Shown: in pieces, positions 15,666 to 24,901 of the stretch
Layout: every line of letters begins with the position of its first letter
How positions within the stretch are numbered: position 1 is the stretch's first letter
Source of the DNA: Sphaerisporangium rhizosphaerae
GTDB lineage: Bacteria; Actinomycetota; Actinomycetes; Streptosporangiales; Streptosporangiaceae
DNA: 64,000 bases
NCBI RefSeq assembly: GCF_042665155.1
Contig: NZ_JBHTCG010000006.1
Coordinates: 186,001-250,000 of the forward strand
Direction: 5' to 3'
Translations under genes and position numbers: made by a program
The notes under the pieces: model-generated
The model's input: the letters and a program-made list of their open reading frames with translations, nothing else
Told to the model about the DNA's origin: nothing
Database searches by the model: none

Positions 15666-16342
15666 CGCATCTTGCCGCGGGGCATGCGCGCGCCCTTCGG
15701 CATCGGGCCCTTCGGCACCGGAAGCGTCTGCGGCAGCGCCCGCAGGCGGTAGTTGACCTCCGACACCGCTTCCTTCTTCAGGTTGCGGGGGAGCTTCATC
15801 AGGTGGCGCTGCAGCTTGTTGATGGGCACCTGGCCCTCGCCGTCACCGCACTGGATGTCGTAGACCGGCACGTCGATGGCCACGCGCTGCACGCGCTTCT
15901 TCTCGGCCACGAGCATGCGCTGCACCCGCGAGCCGGGCCCCTCGGAGACCAGCACGATGCCGGGGAAGCCTACGACCCGGTGCACCACGTCCTGGTCGCG
16001 GGTGACCGCGACGGCCGGGGTGACCTGCCAGTTGCCGCGCATGCTCTGCAGGATCGCCGCGGCGGCGCCCGGCTGGCCTTCGAGCATCGAATACTGCGCC
16101 CGCTGGGCGAGCTGCCCGAACACCAGCAGGCCCACCGTGATCGCGACCATCACGCCGAGGATGATCAGCTGCCACAGCAGCCCGGTGACGAGCCCGACGA
16201 CGACGAAGACGACCAGCGTGGCCAGCGCCGACGCGTAGACGATCGGCATCCCCTTGGGGTTGGCCTTCTGGATGATCTGAGCGACCATGCGGAGCTGCTT
16301 GACGCGCCCCGGGCGCTCTGGGTCTGCGGGCTTCTTCGCCAT
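15662..16342 (-). CDS. DUF4191 membrane protein
   Basis: A 226-residue protein of the actinobacterial DUF4191 family: basic N-terminus (KKPADPERPGRVKQLRM), two membrane helices (about residues 34-80: VVFVVVGLVTGLLWQLIILG and the following helix), then a cytoplasmic domain (RGNWQVTPAVAVTRDQD, GFPGIVLVSEGP) ending in a very basic tail rich in Pro, Lys, Arg and Met. Role unknown. ATG 16342 has no ribosome site; a -10-like TATCCT ends 6 bases upstream, so a leaderless message is likely. It commonly lies next to lipA in actinobacteria, as here. Confidence 0.85.
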   Translation of the reverse strand: MAKKPADPERPGRVKQLRMVAQIIQKANPKGMPIVYASALATLVVFVVVGLVTGLLWQLIILGVMVAITVGLLVFGQLAQRAQYSMLEGQPGAAAAILQSMRGNWQVTPAVAVTRDQDVVHRVVGFPGIVLVSEGPGSRVQRMLVAEKKRVQRVAIDVPVYDIQCGDGEGQVPINKLQRHLMKLPRNLKKEAVSEVNYRLRALPQTLPVPKGPMPKGARMPRGKMR

Positions 16343-16529
16343 GGTTGAAGGATACAAACGCAAGGCTCAAGAAAGGAAAACGTGACCTGATGGCCGGTCG
16401 GACCGTGACCATCGGCGTCGCCCCGTCATCGTCCGCCTACGCCCGGCGACCCACGCGCCGCCTCGGATCACCGGGGAAGGGGGCCGGCCATGCCGGCGCG
16501 ACGCCCCCTTCACGGATGCGGAACGGGCC

Positions 16530-17459
16530 TCAGGCGGTCTGGCGGGCCTCGACGGCCTGCCGGTAGAGCCGGCCGGCGCGGTAGGAGGAGCGGACCAGGG
16601 GCCCGGACATGACCCCGGCGAAGCCGATCTGCTCGGCCTCGGCCTGCAGCTCGACGAACTCCTCGGGCTTGACCCAGCGGTCCACCGGGTGGTGGCGCGG
16701 CGTCGGGCGCAGGTACTGCGTGATGGTGAGCAGGTCACAGCCGGCCTCGTGCAGGTCGCGCATCGCCTGGACGATCTCCTCGCGCTCCTCGCCCATGCCG
16801 AGGATGAGGTTGGACTTGGTGACCAGGCCCGCCTCGTGGGCCATGGTGATGACCGCGAGGGAACGCTCGTACCGGAAGGCGGGGCGGATGCGCTTGAAGA
16901 TGCGCGGCACCGTCTCGATGTTGTGCGCGAACACCTCCGGACGGCTTCCGAAGACCTCTTCGAGCTGGTCGCGGTGGCCGTTGAAGTCGGGCACCAGCAA
17001 CTCGACGCCGCAACCGGGGATCATGGAGTGGATCTGCCGCGCGGTCTCGGCGTACAGCCAGGCGCCGCCGTCGGGCAGGTCGTCGCGGGCGACGCCGGTG
17101 ACGGTGGCGTAGCGCAGGCCCATCTGCGCGACCGACTCGGCGACCCGGCGCGGCTCGTCGGTGTCGTACTCGGCGGGCTTGCCGGTGTCGATCTGGCAGA
17201 AGTCACAGCGCCGCGTGCACTGGTCGCCGCCGATGAGGAAGGTCGCCTCGCGATCTTCCCAGCACTCGGAGATGTTGGGACAGCCGGCCTCCTGGCAGAC
17301 CGTGTGCAGACCTTGGTCCTTGACGAGCGATCTGATCTCGTTGAACGTCGGCCCGTTGCGGAGCCTGGTCTTGATCCACGGGGGCTTGCGCTCAATGGGG
17401 GTCTGGCTGTTGCGCACCTCCAGACGGAGGAGCTTTCGGCCTTCAGGAGCTACGGTCAC
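16530..17459 (-). CDS. lipA: Lipoyl synthase
   Basis: This 309-residue radical SAM enzyme inserts two sulfurs into octanoyl groups on E2 and GcvH proteins. Both clusters are complete: auxiliary Cys55, 60, 66 (CQEAGCPNISEC) and radical SAM Cys81, 85, 88 (CTRRCDFC); the C-terminal RSSYRAG serine that ligates the auxiliary cluster is present. The GTG at 17459 gives VTVAPEGRKLLRLEVRN, the family's usual start. It follows lipB by 75 bp on the same strand, and the lipoylated E2 gene sucB lies 3 kb away, giving a compact lipoate neighbourhood. Confidence 0.98.
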   Translation of the reverse strand: MTVAPEGRKLLRLEVRNSQTPIERKPPWIKTRLRNGPTFNEIRSLVKDQGLHTVCQEAGCPNISECWEDREATFLIGGDQCTRRCDFCQIDTGKPAEYDTDEPRRVAESVAQMGLRYATVTGVARDDLPDGGAWLYAETARQIHSMIPGCGVELLVPDFNGHRDQLEEVFGSRPEVFAHNIETVPRIFKRIRPAFRYERSLAVITMAHEAGLVTKSNLILGMGEEREEIVQAMRDLHEAGCDLLTITQYLRPTPRHHPVDRWVKPEEFVELQAEAEQIGFAGVMSGPLVRSSYRAGRLYRQAVEARQTA

Positions 17460-17534
17460 GCCCTCCAGCTTACGTCCGCGTCCGCGCCGGACCGGCCATC
17501 GGGTGACCAGGCTCACGGCCCCTCCGGAGAGCGG

Positions 17535-18269
17535 TCAGAGCCGCCCGGACAGCAGGTCCTCCTCCTGGACGTCGACTCCTTCGGCGCCCAGGGCCTCGGC
17601 CAGGCGCCGCTCGGCGAACGGCAGCACCTCGTCGACGGTGATGCGCCGCCCGGTCTCGGCCGACAGCGAGGTGACCCCGGCGTCGCTGATGCCGCACGGG
17701 ATGATGCGGTTGAACCAGCTCGGGTCGTTGGCGCAGTTGAGGGCGTAGCCGTGCATGGTGACGCCCTTGGCCACCCGGATGCCGATGGCGCCGAGCTTGC
17801 GGTCGGGCAGGCCGCTGGCGGGGTCGCCGGCGACCCAGACGCCGCTGCGCCCCTCGACCCGGCCGCCGACCACGCCGAAGTCGGCGCACACCTTGATCAG
17901 CGCCTCCTCCAGCAGCCGGACGTAGGCGATGACGTCGAGCGCCTCGGTGAGCCGGACGATGGGATAGCCGACGAGCTGGCCGGGACCGTGCCAGGTGATC
18001 TTGCCGCCGCGGTCGACGTCGATGACCGGGGTGCCGTCGGTGGGACGCTCCTCGGGGCGGGTGCGCTTGCCGGCGGTGTAGACGGGGGCGTGCTCCAGCA
18101 GCATGCAGGTGTCGGGGATCAGGCCGGCCGCCCGGCGGGCGTGGACCTCACGCTGGAGCTCCCACGCCTGCTCGTAGGGCACGTCGACTCCGAGGCGGAC
18201 CAGCGCGAGTCTGCGAGGCTCACCGCCGTTGGTTCCTGCCTGCTTGGTCTGGTCGGCGCGCTCAGTCAC
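17535..18269 (-). CDS. lipB: Octanoyl-ACP:protein octanoyltransferase
   Basis: A 244-residue enzyme that moves octanoyl from acyl carrier protein to the lipoyl lysine of E2/GcvH, before LipA acts. Key residues are Lys158 (RKLGAIGIR) and the acyl-thioester Cys192 (IIPCGISDAGVTSL); WHGPGQLVGYPI and MLLEHAPVYTAGKR are family blocks. The N-terminal 20 residues are a poorly conserved tail. It is the first gene of the lipB-lipA pair. Confidence 0.97.
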   Translation of the reverse strand: MTERADQTKQAGTNGGEPRRLALVRLGVDVPYEQAWELQREVHARRAAGLIPDTCMLLEHAPVYTAGKRTRPEERPTDGTPVIDVDRGGKITWHGPGQLVGYPIVRLTEALDVIAYVRLLEEALIKVCADFGVVGGRVEGRSGVWVAGDPASGLPDRKLGAIGIRVAKGVTMHGYALNCANDPSWFNRIIPCGISDAGVTSLSAETGRRITVDEVLPFAERRLAEALGAEGVDVQEEDLLSGRL

Positions 18270-18297
18270 GGTGCAAGCCTAACGCGAGGTCAGGCGC

Positions 18298-19032
18298 TCA
18301 CGCGGTCAGCGGGCGCGGGTCGATGCGGACTTCCTTGACTCCGGCGCCGTCGCGCTCGACGCGGTAGGCGTGGCCCCGGGGGTCCACGGTGACGGCCTGG
18401 ATGAACTCGGTGCCGACGTAGTGCAGCGCCACCCCCTCGTCGGCGGCGTAGCCCTCGGGCAGCTCGCCGGAGGCGATCGACTCGTGCAGCAGGGCGCGGC
18501 GCTGAGGGTCGGAGTTGTAGTGCACCCCGCAGGAGTAGGGCAGCAGGCCGAGGCCCTCGGCCCACGGGCGCAGGACCGGACCGAAGGAATCGGTGTTGCC
18601 GCCCACGTGCCAGCACAGCGCGCCGGCGCTCTGACCTGCCAGGACGACACCGGCCCGCCAGGCCTCCTCCATCGCCTCGTCCAGGCCGTGCAGCCGCCAC
18701 AGCGCGGCCAGGTTGGCGACGCTGCCGCCGCTGACGTAGACGGCGTCCTGTTCCAGGAGCCACTCGCGGGGGTTGTCGACGTTCGGCATCGGGAACAGCG
18801 CGAGGTGGCTGACCTCGACGTCCCACGCCTGGAACGCGCCGTACATTTTCAGCAGCCACTCGGCGTCGTCGCCGGTGGCGGTGGCGAGCAGCCCGAGCTT
18901 CGGGCGGTCCTGGCCGGTGAGGTCGAGCGCGTACCGGAGCAGGCCCGAGGGCTCCATGACGCCCTGGCGCGGCGAGGAGACGAACGAACCGCCGCCGATG
19001 GCGAGGATGTGGGACTGGCCGAGCCTGCTCAT
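18298..19032 (-). CDS. Peptidase S51 (dipeptidase E/cyanophycinase-like) protein
   Basis: A 244-residue class I glutamine-amidotransferase-like protein. It opens with HILAIGGGSFV, carries a YVSGGSVANL loop and the nucleophile elbow GQSAGALCW, where Ser replaces the Cys of amidotransferases, as in peptidase E. LPYSCGVHYNSDPQRR is the conserved region with the likely catalytic His. Peptidase E cleaves Asp-X dipeptides; the true substrate here is not known. ATG 19032 has AGGAG 6 bases upstream; longer frames are spurious. Monocistronic, convergent with nothing. Confidence 0.85.
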   Translation of the reverse strand: MSRLGQSHILAIGGGSFVSSPRQGVMEPSGLLRYALDLTGQDRPKLGLLATATGDDAEWLLKMYGAFQAWDVEVSHLALFPMPNVDNPREWLLEQDAVYVSGGSVANLAALWRLHGLDEAMEEAWRAGVVLAGQSAGALCWHVGGNTDSFGPVLRPWAEGLGLLPYSCGVHYNSDPQRRALLHESIASGELPEGYAADEGVALHYVGTEFIQAVTVDPRGHAYRVERDGAGVKEVRIDPRPLTA

Positions 19033-19141
19033 GATTCTCCTGCTGCCTGTTGGGAAGGGCGGGGAGGACCCTGCGAGGACCCTGCCTGGAAGGCGCACGG
19101 GCCGGACGCGGCCACCCTCCCGTTGCCACCGGACCGGCACC

Positions 19142-20134
19142 CTAGAGTATGGCTGTCAGGGCCCCGTCGAGACGCGGATGCCGGAACCGGTACCCCATCT
19201 CCAGCAGGCGGCGGGGGAGCGCGCGCTGGCCGATGAGCACGCCCTCGTCGGCCAGGTCGCCGAGGGCCGCGCGCAGCGCGAACCCGGGCACCGCCACCGG
19301 CATGGTGGGGCGGTGCAGTGCCCGGCCGAGGGCCCGGGTGAACTCCGCGTTGGTGACCGGCGTGGGAGCGGTGAGGTTGACCGGCCCGCGGACCTCGGGC
19401 TCGTCCATGATGTGCAGCACGGCCCCGACCCAGTCGGGAAGGGTGATCCACGAGACGTACTGCCGCCCGGAGCCCAGGGGCGCGCCGACGCCGAGCCGGA
19501 ACACCGGCAGCATCTTGCCGAGGAAGCCGCCCTCGGGGGCGAGGACGTGCCCGGTGCGCAGCCGGACGACGCGGACGCCGGCCTGCTCGGCGGCGGCGGT
19601 CTCGGCCTCCCACGCGAGCACCAGCTCGGCGAGCCACCGCCCGTGCTCGCGCGCCCGGCCGCCCTGCGCGGACCGGGGCGTCTCGCCGCCCGGGGCCGCG
19701 GCCGGCTCGCCGGTGCGGGGGTCGAGCGGGCGCCACCCCGGCGGGGGCTGCCAGGACTCGTCGACCGGGTGCTCGCCGGTGTCCCCGTAGAGGCCGATGG
19801 CCGAGCCGCTGAGCCAGACGCGCGGCCGGTGCTCCAGCCCCGCCATCGTGGCGGCGAGGGTGCGGGTGCTGTCGACGCGGCTGGTGACCAGCTCGCGCCG
19901 GTGCTCGGGCGTCCACCGGCGGTCGGCGATGCCCGCCCCGGCGAGGTGGACGACGGCCTCGGCGCCCTCGAGCACCGAGGGCGCCAGAATGCCCTCGCGC
20001 GGATCCCAGAACGCCTCGTCCGGCGCGGCGGGCGTGCGGCGGACGAGCCTGACGACCGTGCGGCCCTGTTCGCGCAGGGCGCGCACGAGCGCCGAACCGA
20101 GAAGCCCGGACGAGCCGGTGACCACGACTGCCAT
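19142..20134 (-). CDS. TIGR01777-family NAD(P)-dependent epimerase-like protein
   Basis: A 330-residue short-chain-dehydrogenase fold protein (SDR39U1/YfcH group). The Rossmann loop is VVVTGSSGLLGSAL at the start; VVHLAGAGIADRRW and WLSGSAIGLYGDTGEHPVDE are the diagnostic blocks, and a DUF1731-type C-terminus follows (GFALRAALGDLADEGVLIGQ). About 30 Pro/Gly/Arg-rich residues (around 128-160) are inserted between the YGDTGE motif and the catalytic-region helix where relatives are short. Reaction unknown; the human relative is an oxidoreductase without assigned substrate. Confidence 0.9.
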   Translation of the reverse strand: MAVVVTGSSGLLGSALVRALREQGRTVVRLVRRTPAAPDEAFWDPREGILAPSVLEGAEAVVHLAGAGIADRRWTPEHRRELVTSRVDSTRTLAATMAGLEHRPRVWLSGSAIGLYGDTGEHPVDESWQPPPGWRPLDPRTGEPAAAPGGETPRSAQGGRAREHGRWLAELVLAWEAETAAAEQAGVRVVRLRTGHVLAPEGGFLGKMLPVFRLGVGAPLGSGRQYVSWITLPDWVGAVLHIMDEPEVRGPVNLTAPTPVTNAEFTRALGRALHRPTMPVAVPGFALRAALGDLADEGVLIGQRALPRRLLEMGYRFRHPRLDGALTAIL

Positions 20135-20263
20135 GCGATCACCCTACGTCCGCCGCCGCCCGCCGCCCCGGCAGCCCCCGCGCGTCATCACCGCGTGTCA
20201 GCCCCGGCGATGCCCGGTGATGCCCTGCCGTGCCGGGCCCGGCCGGAGCCGGGCCCGTGGTGG

Positions 20264-21727
20264 TCAGCCCAGGCCGAGCTGGTTCTCGAACCGGCCCTCT
20301 TCCAGGCGGCGCTTGACCGTGGTCAGGAAGCGGGCGGCGTCGGCGCCGTCGACCAGTCGGTGGTCGTAGGTCAGCGCCAGGTACACCATCGAGCGGACCG
20401 CGATGACCTCGCCCTCGGGCGTGTCCAGGACGACCGGGCGCTTGACGACCGCGCCGGTGCCGAGGATGGCGACCTGCGGCTGGTTGATGATCGGCGTGTC
20501 GAACAGCGCGCCGCGGCTGCCGGTGTTGGTCAGCGTGAACGTGCCGCCGGACAGCTCGTCCGGGCTCACCTTGTTGGTGCGGGTGCGCTCGGCCAGGTCG
20601 GCGATCTTCCGGGCGAGACCGGCGATGTTGAGGTCGCCGGCGTCCTTGATCACCGCGGAGGCGAGCCCGCGCTCGGCGTCGACCGCGAACGCCAGGTGCT
20701 CGTGGTCGAAGTAGGTGACCTCGTTGGTCTCGCTGTTGATCACCGCGTTGAGCTTGGGGTGCTGCTTGAGCGCCTCGACCGTCGCCAGCGCGAAGAACGG
20801 CATGAAGCTGAGCTTCACGCCCTCGCGGCGCTGGAAGTCGGCCTTGGCGCGGTCGCGCAGCCGCGCGATCTTGGTGACGTCGACCTCGACGACGGAGGTG
20901 AGCTGCGCGGAGGTCTGCAGCGACTCCATCGTGCGCTTGGCGATGGTCTGCCGCATGCGCGACATCTTCTCGGTGCGGCCGCGCAGCGTGGTGTCGGCCT
21001 GCACCGGCTCGGGCGCCGAGGCGGCGACCGGGGCGGCGGCCTGCGGAGCCGGGGCCTGCGCGGGGGCAGGGGCCTGCGCGGCCTGGGCCTGCGCCTGCGC
21101 CGCCTGCTCGCGCTGGACGCGCGCGGCCTCCAGGACGTCCTGCTTGCGGATGCGGCCGCCGACGCCGGTGCCGGTGAGGGCGTCCAGGTCGACGCCGTGC
21201 TCGGTGGCGAGCTTGCGCACCAGCGGCGTGACGTACGGGCTCTCGCCGGTGGCGCCGGACGCGATCGGCGACGGCGCCGCGGCGGCCGGCGCCTGCTGCT
21301 GCGGGGCCGGGCGCGGCGGCGCGGCCTGCGGAGCCGGCGGCTGCGGGATGGAGGAGACCGGGGCCTGCTGCGGAGCCGGGGCGGGCTCGGGCGCCTTGGC
21401 CGGCTCGGGCTCGGGTTCGGGCTGCGGCTCGGGCTGGGCCTGCGCCTGGGGCTCGGCCTGCGCGGGCGCGGCCGAACCGGCCCCGGCGCCGTCCTGGTCG
21501 ATGATGGCGAGCTCGGCGCCGACCTCGACGGTCTCGTCCTCAGCCACGACGATCTTGGTGAGCACGCCCGCGGACGGGGAGGGGATCTCGGTGTCGACCT
21601 TGTCGGTGGAGACTTCGAGCAAGGGCTCGTCGGTCTCGACCTGGTCCCCTTCCTTCTTCAACCAGCGGGTGACGGTGCCCTCGGTCACGCTCTCGCCGAG
21701 CTGGGGCATGGTTACGGAAACCGGCAT
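20264..21727 (-). CDS. sucB: 2-oxoglutarate dehydrogenase E2 (dihydrolipoamide succinyltransferase)
   Basis: A 487-residue E2 subunit. A single lipoyl domain (1-77) carries the lipoyl Lys43 in STDKVDTE; a long Ala/Pro/Gln/Glu linker follows, then a peripheral-subunit-binding domain (YVTPLVRKLATEHGVDLDAL) and a second Ala/Pro/Gln linker, and the acyltransferase domain ending with DHRLVDGADAARFL, which holds the catalytic His and Asp. It passes succinyl (or another acyl group) to CoA. The E3 gene lpdA lies 33 bp upstream on the same strand, and lipA/lipB are nearby. Assignment to the 2-oxoglutarate complex follows the usual actinobacterial annotation; a role in pyruvate dehydrogenase is also possible. 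Confidence 0.93.
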   Translation of the reverse strand: MPVSVTMPQLGESVTEGTVTRWLKKEGDQVETDEPLLEVSTDKVDTEIPSPSAGVLTKIVVAEDETVEVGAELAIIDQDGAGAGSAAPAQAEPQAQAQPEPQPEPEPEPAKAPEPAPAPQQAPVSSIPQPPAPQAAPPRPAPQQQAPAAAAPSPIASGATGESPYVTPLVRKLATEHGVDLDALTGTGVGGRIRKQDVLEAARVQREQAAQAQAQAAQAPAPAQAPAPQAAAPVAASAPEPVQADTTLRGRTEKMSRMRQTIAKRTMESLQTSAQLTSVVEVDVTKIARLRDRAKADFQRREGVKLSFMPFFALATVEALKQHPKLNAVINSETNEVTYFDHEHLAFAVDAERGLASAVIKDAGDLNIAGLARKIADLAERTRTNKVSPDELSGGTFTLTNTGSRGALFDTPIINQPQVAILGTGAVVKRPVVLDTPEGEVIAVRSMVYLALTYDHRLVDGADAARFLTTVKRRLEEGRFENQLGLG

Positions 21728-21760
21728 GGTGTCGTCTTCTCTCGCGTTTCCTGTGAGGGC

Positions 21761-23140
21761 TTAGTTGTGTACGTGCAGGGGCTTGCCGGCGAGTGCGAGC
21801 ATCGCCTCGCCGACGGCCTCGGACTGGGTCGGGTGAGCGTGGATGAGCTGGGCCACCTCGGAGGGCAGTGCCTCCCAGTTGTAGATGAGCTGGCCTTCGG
21901 TGACGAGTTCACCCATGCGCTTGCCGACCATGTGGACCCCGAGGACGGGGCCGTCCTTCGCGGAAATGATCTTGACGGCGCCCTGGGTGCCGATGATCTG
22001 GCTCTTGGGGTTGCCGCCGAGGTCGTAGACCAGCTCGGTGATCTCGTGGCCGCGCTCCTTGGCGACGGCCGAGGTGATGCCGACCGAGGCGACCTCGGGG
22101 TCGGAGTAGGTGATGCGCGGCACGCCCGCGTAGTCGATCGGCACGGGGGACAGGCCGGCGATGTGCTCGGCGACGAGGATGCCCTCGGCGAAGCCCGCGT
22201 GCGCGAGCTGCAGGGTGGGGATGAGGTCGCCGACCGCGTAGACGCCGGGCACGCTGGTCTGGCAGAACTCGTCCACCACGACGGTGCCGCGCTCGATGGC
22301 GACGCCGGCCTCCTCGAAGCCCATGCCCGAGGTGACGGCCCCGCGGCCGACGGCCACCAGCAGCAGCTCGGCCTCGAAGGTCTTGCCGCCCTCGAGGGTC
22401 ACCACGACGCCGGTGTCGCTGGTCTTCACGCTCTCGAAGCGGGTGCCCAGCTCGTACTTGATGCCGCGGCGGCGGAAGGCGCGCTCGAGCAGCTTGGAGC
22501 TGGACTCCTCCTCCAGGGGGAGCAGGTGGGGCAGGGCCTCCACGATGGTGACCTCGGCGCCGAAGGACTTCCAGACGGAGGCGAACTCGACGCCGATGAC
22601 GCCGCCGCCGAGCACGATCACCGAGGAGGGCACGCGGTCGAGCTTGAGCGCGTGGTCGCTGGTGATGACGCGCTCGCCGTCGATGTCGAGGCCGGGGAGC
22701 GACCGCGGGACCGACCCGGTGGCCAGCACGATGTTGTGGCCCTCGACGACCTGGTCGCCGACGACGACGCGCTTGGCGCCGTCCAGCCGGCCCTCGCCCT
22801 CGATGATCGTGACGCCCCTGCTCTTGAGCAGGCCCTGCACGCCCTTCCAGGCGCGGTTGACGATCTTGTCCTTGAAGGCGTGGACACCCGGCATCTCGAC
22901 GCCCTCGAAGTGGGCCTTGACGCCGACGCTCGTGGCCTCGCGGGTCTCGTCGGCGACCTCCGCCGCGTGCAGGAGAGCCTTGGTGGGGATGCAACCCCGG
23001 TGCAGGCACGTGCCGCCGATCTTGTCCTTCTCGATCAGCGCGACGCTCTTGCCCAGCTCTGCCGCCCGCAGGGCGCAGGCGTACCCGCCGCTGCCGCCGC
23101 CCAGGACAACGATGTCGTAGGGGCCGCTGCCATCAGCCAC
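21761..23140 (-). CDS. lpdA: Dihydrolipoyl dehydrogenase (E3)
   Basis: A 459-residue flavoprotein that reoxidises dihydrolipoyl groups of E2 with NAD. It starts with the FAD loop VVLGGGSGGYACALRA, has the redox disulfide in GGTCLHRGCIPTKALLH (two Cys five apart), the NAD loop VIVLGGGVIGVEFAS, and the C-terminal active-site His-Glu of the other subunit in HAHPTQSEAVGEA. It lies directly upstream of sucB (33 bp), so the two are probably one operon. Confidence 0.97.
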   Translation of the reverse strand: MADGSGPYDIVVLGGGSGGYACALRAAELGKSVALIEKDKIGGTCLHRGCIPTKALLHAAEVADETREATSVGVKAHFEGVEMPGVHAFKDKIVNRAWKGVQGLLKSRGVTIIEGEGRLDGAKRVVVGDQVVEGHNIVLATGSVPRSLPGLDIDGERVITSDHALKLDRVPSSVIVLGGGVIGVEFASVWKSFGAEVTIVEALPHLLPLEEESSSKLLERAFRRRGIKYELGTRFESVKTSDTGVVVTLEGGKTFEAELLLVAVGRGAVTSGMGFEEAGVAIERGTVVVDEFCQTSVPGVYAVGDLIPTLQLAHAGFAEGILVAEHIAGLSPVPIDYAGVPRITYSDPEVASVGITSAVAKERGHEITELVYDLGGNPKSQIIGTQGAVKIISAKDGPVLGVHMVGKRMGELVTEGQLIYNWEALPSEVAQLIHAHPTQSEAVGEAMLALAGKPLHVHN

Positions 23141-23314
23141 TGGAAAGCTCCTTGTCGGATCGGTGGGCCCTCACGGCCGGGTCATGCCCGCTCTCGCGGC
23201 GCGCCCGGCCTGCCCAACAGCATCTTTTCACTTGTCTCGCGTATTCGTGACGCGCGCGGTGCGCCGGTGTGGACCGGCGGCGTGGCCGCCGGTTCCCCCG
23301 GCGCACCGCGCTCA

Positions 23315-24817
23315 TCATGCCTCGTGACCGCTCTGGTGACGCTCGGCCAGCGCGACGAGGGTACGAGTGATCACGCCGGTGCCGCCCTTGGGGATGTACC
23401 CGTAGGGGGCGTCCTTGTTGAAGGCGGGGCCGGCGATGTCGAGGTGGGCCCAGCGCACGCCCTCGGGGACGAACTCGCGCAGGAAGATGCCCGCCGCGAG
23501 CATGCTGCCAGAGCGCTCGGGGTTGAGGTTGGCGATGTCGGCGATCGGGGAGTCCAGGCCCTTGCGCAGCTCCTCGGGCAGCGGCATGCCCCAGGCCCCC
23601 TCGCCCTGCGCCGTGGCGGCCTCGACGACCTCCTCGCGCAGTTCGTCGTCGGAGGCCATGACGCCGCTGGTGCGCCAGCCGAGGGCGACGATCTGACCGC
23701 CGGTGAGGGTGGCCACGTCGACGATGATGTCGGGGTCGTCCTCGGCGGCGCGGGCGATGCCGTCCACCAGCACCAGGCGGCCCTCGGCGTCGGTGTCGAG
23801 GACCTCGACGGTCTTGCCGGCGTAGGTGTGCAGCACATCGGAGGGGCGCTGGGCGCTGCCGCTCGGCATGTTCTCGGCCAGGCACAGGTAGCCGACGGCG
23901 TTGACCCGCAGGCCGAGCCGGGCGATGGCGAGCAGGGCGCCGAACACCGCGCCCGCGCCGCCCATGTCGGACTTCATCCACGCCATGGAGGCGGACGGCT
24001 TGAGTGACAGGCCGCCGGAGTCGAAGGTGATGCCCTTGCCGACGTAGGCGACGGTCGTGGTGGCGTCGGGATGGGAGTAACCCAGGCGCACCAGGCGGGG
24101 AGGGTTCACCGAGCCCTGGCCGACGCCGACGATGCCGCCGTAGCCGCCCTCCTTCAGGGCCGTCTCGTCGAGCACCTCGACCGACAGGCCGGCCTTGGCC
24201 GCGGTCTCCTCGGTGATCTCGGCGAAGCGCGCGGGCGACAGGTCGGACGGCGGGGTGTTGACCAGGTCGCGGACCAGCGTGACCGACTCGGCCAGCGTCG
24301 CGGCCCGGCCCACCGCGCCGTCGGCGCCGGGGGCGTCGCTCAGCACGGTGACCGTCTCGAGCGGCGCCTGCCGGCCCTCGCCCGTGCGGTAGCGGGCGAA
24401 GTCGTAGGCGCCGAGCAGCGCGCCGAGCGCCACGGCCTCGGCCTGCTCGGGCGTGGCGGCGGGCAGCGCGAAGGCGGCCTCCGTCGTGCCGGCGAGCGAG
24501 CGGGCGGCCGCGCCGGCCGCCCGGCGCAGCGTCTCGAGGTCGTGCGCCCCTTCCTGCGCGGGGGCCTCGCCGAGCCCGACCGCGACGATCACCGGTGCGG
24601 GCACGGCGCCGAAGGAGGGGAACTTGGCGATCTCGCCGGCCTTGCCGGAGAACCCCAGCGCTTGCAGCGTGGGCGTGAGCCCGCCGGTGATGGCGGCGTC
24701 CAGGGCTTGCGCGCCGGGCGCGGGGCGGGGGCCGTCGGGCGAGGTATTGATGCCGACTACGAGGGCGCCGGTCTCGACCGGGCCCGAGTCAGAGGCGTTG
24801 AGTCGCACTGTCGTCAC
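23315..24817 (-). CDS. pepA: Leucyl aminopeptidase (M17)
   Basis: A 500-residue cytosolic aminopeptidase. The C-terminal catalytic domain has the metal and active-site blocks VGKGITFDSGGLSLKP, MKSDMGGAGAVFGA and DTDAEGRLVLVDGI; the last is the M17 signature with Asp replacing the common first Asn. The N-terminal domain is variable. GTG 24817 (VTTVRLNAS) lacks a ribosome site but has TAGCAT 8 bases upstream, suggesting a leaderless message; GTG 24859 and ATG 24853 are longer options. It shares a divergent promoter region with the GntR gene at 24962. Confidence 0.93.
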   Translation of the reverse strand: MTTVRLNASDSGPVETGALVVGINTSPDGPRPAPGAQALDAAITGGLTPTLQALGFSGKAGEIAKFPSFGAVPAPVIVAVGLGEAPAQEGAHDLETLRRAAGAAARSLAGTTEAAFALPAATPEQAEAVALGALLGAYDFARYRTGEGRQAPLETVTVLSDAPGADGAVGRAATLAESVTLVRDLVNTPPSDLSPARFAEITEETAAKAGLSVEVLDETALKEGGYGGIVGVGQGSVNPPRLVRLGYSHPDATTTVAYVGKGITFDSGGLSLKPSASMAWMKSDMGGAGAVFGALLAIARLGLRVNAVGYLCLAENMPSGSAQRPSDVLHTYAGKTVEVLDTDAEGRLVLVDGIARAAEDDPDIIVDVATLTGGQIVALGWRTSGVMASDDELREEVVEAATAQGEGAWGMPLPEELRKGLDSPIADIANLNPERSGSMLAAGIFLREFVPEGVRWAHLDIAGPAFNKDAPYGYIPKGGTGVITRTLVALAERHQSGHEA

Positions 24818-24901
24818 GTAGGCCGATGCTAGCCGTGCTTCTCCCGTACGCATAAACACGGGTTCGTCCTACGTATGGGAGGCCGCCTGTGGCGTCGATG
24901 A

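Noticed and set aside
18773..24007. A 1744-codon open plus-strand frame across epimerase, sucB, lpdA and pepA
   Set aside because: It is antisense to four well-conserved genes and has the Gly/Arg/Val/Leu composition of a GC-skew shadow frame; no domain is recognisable.
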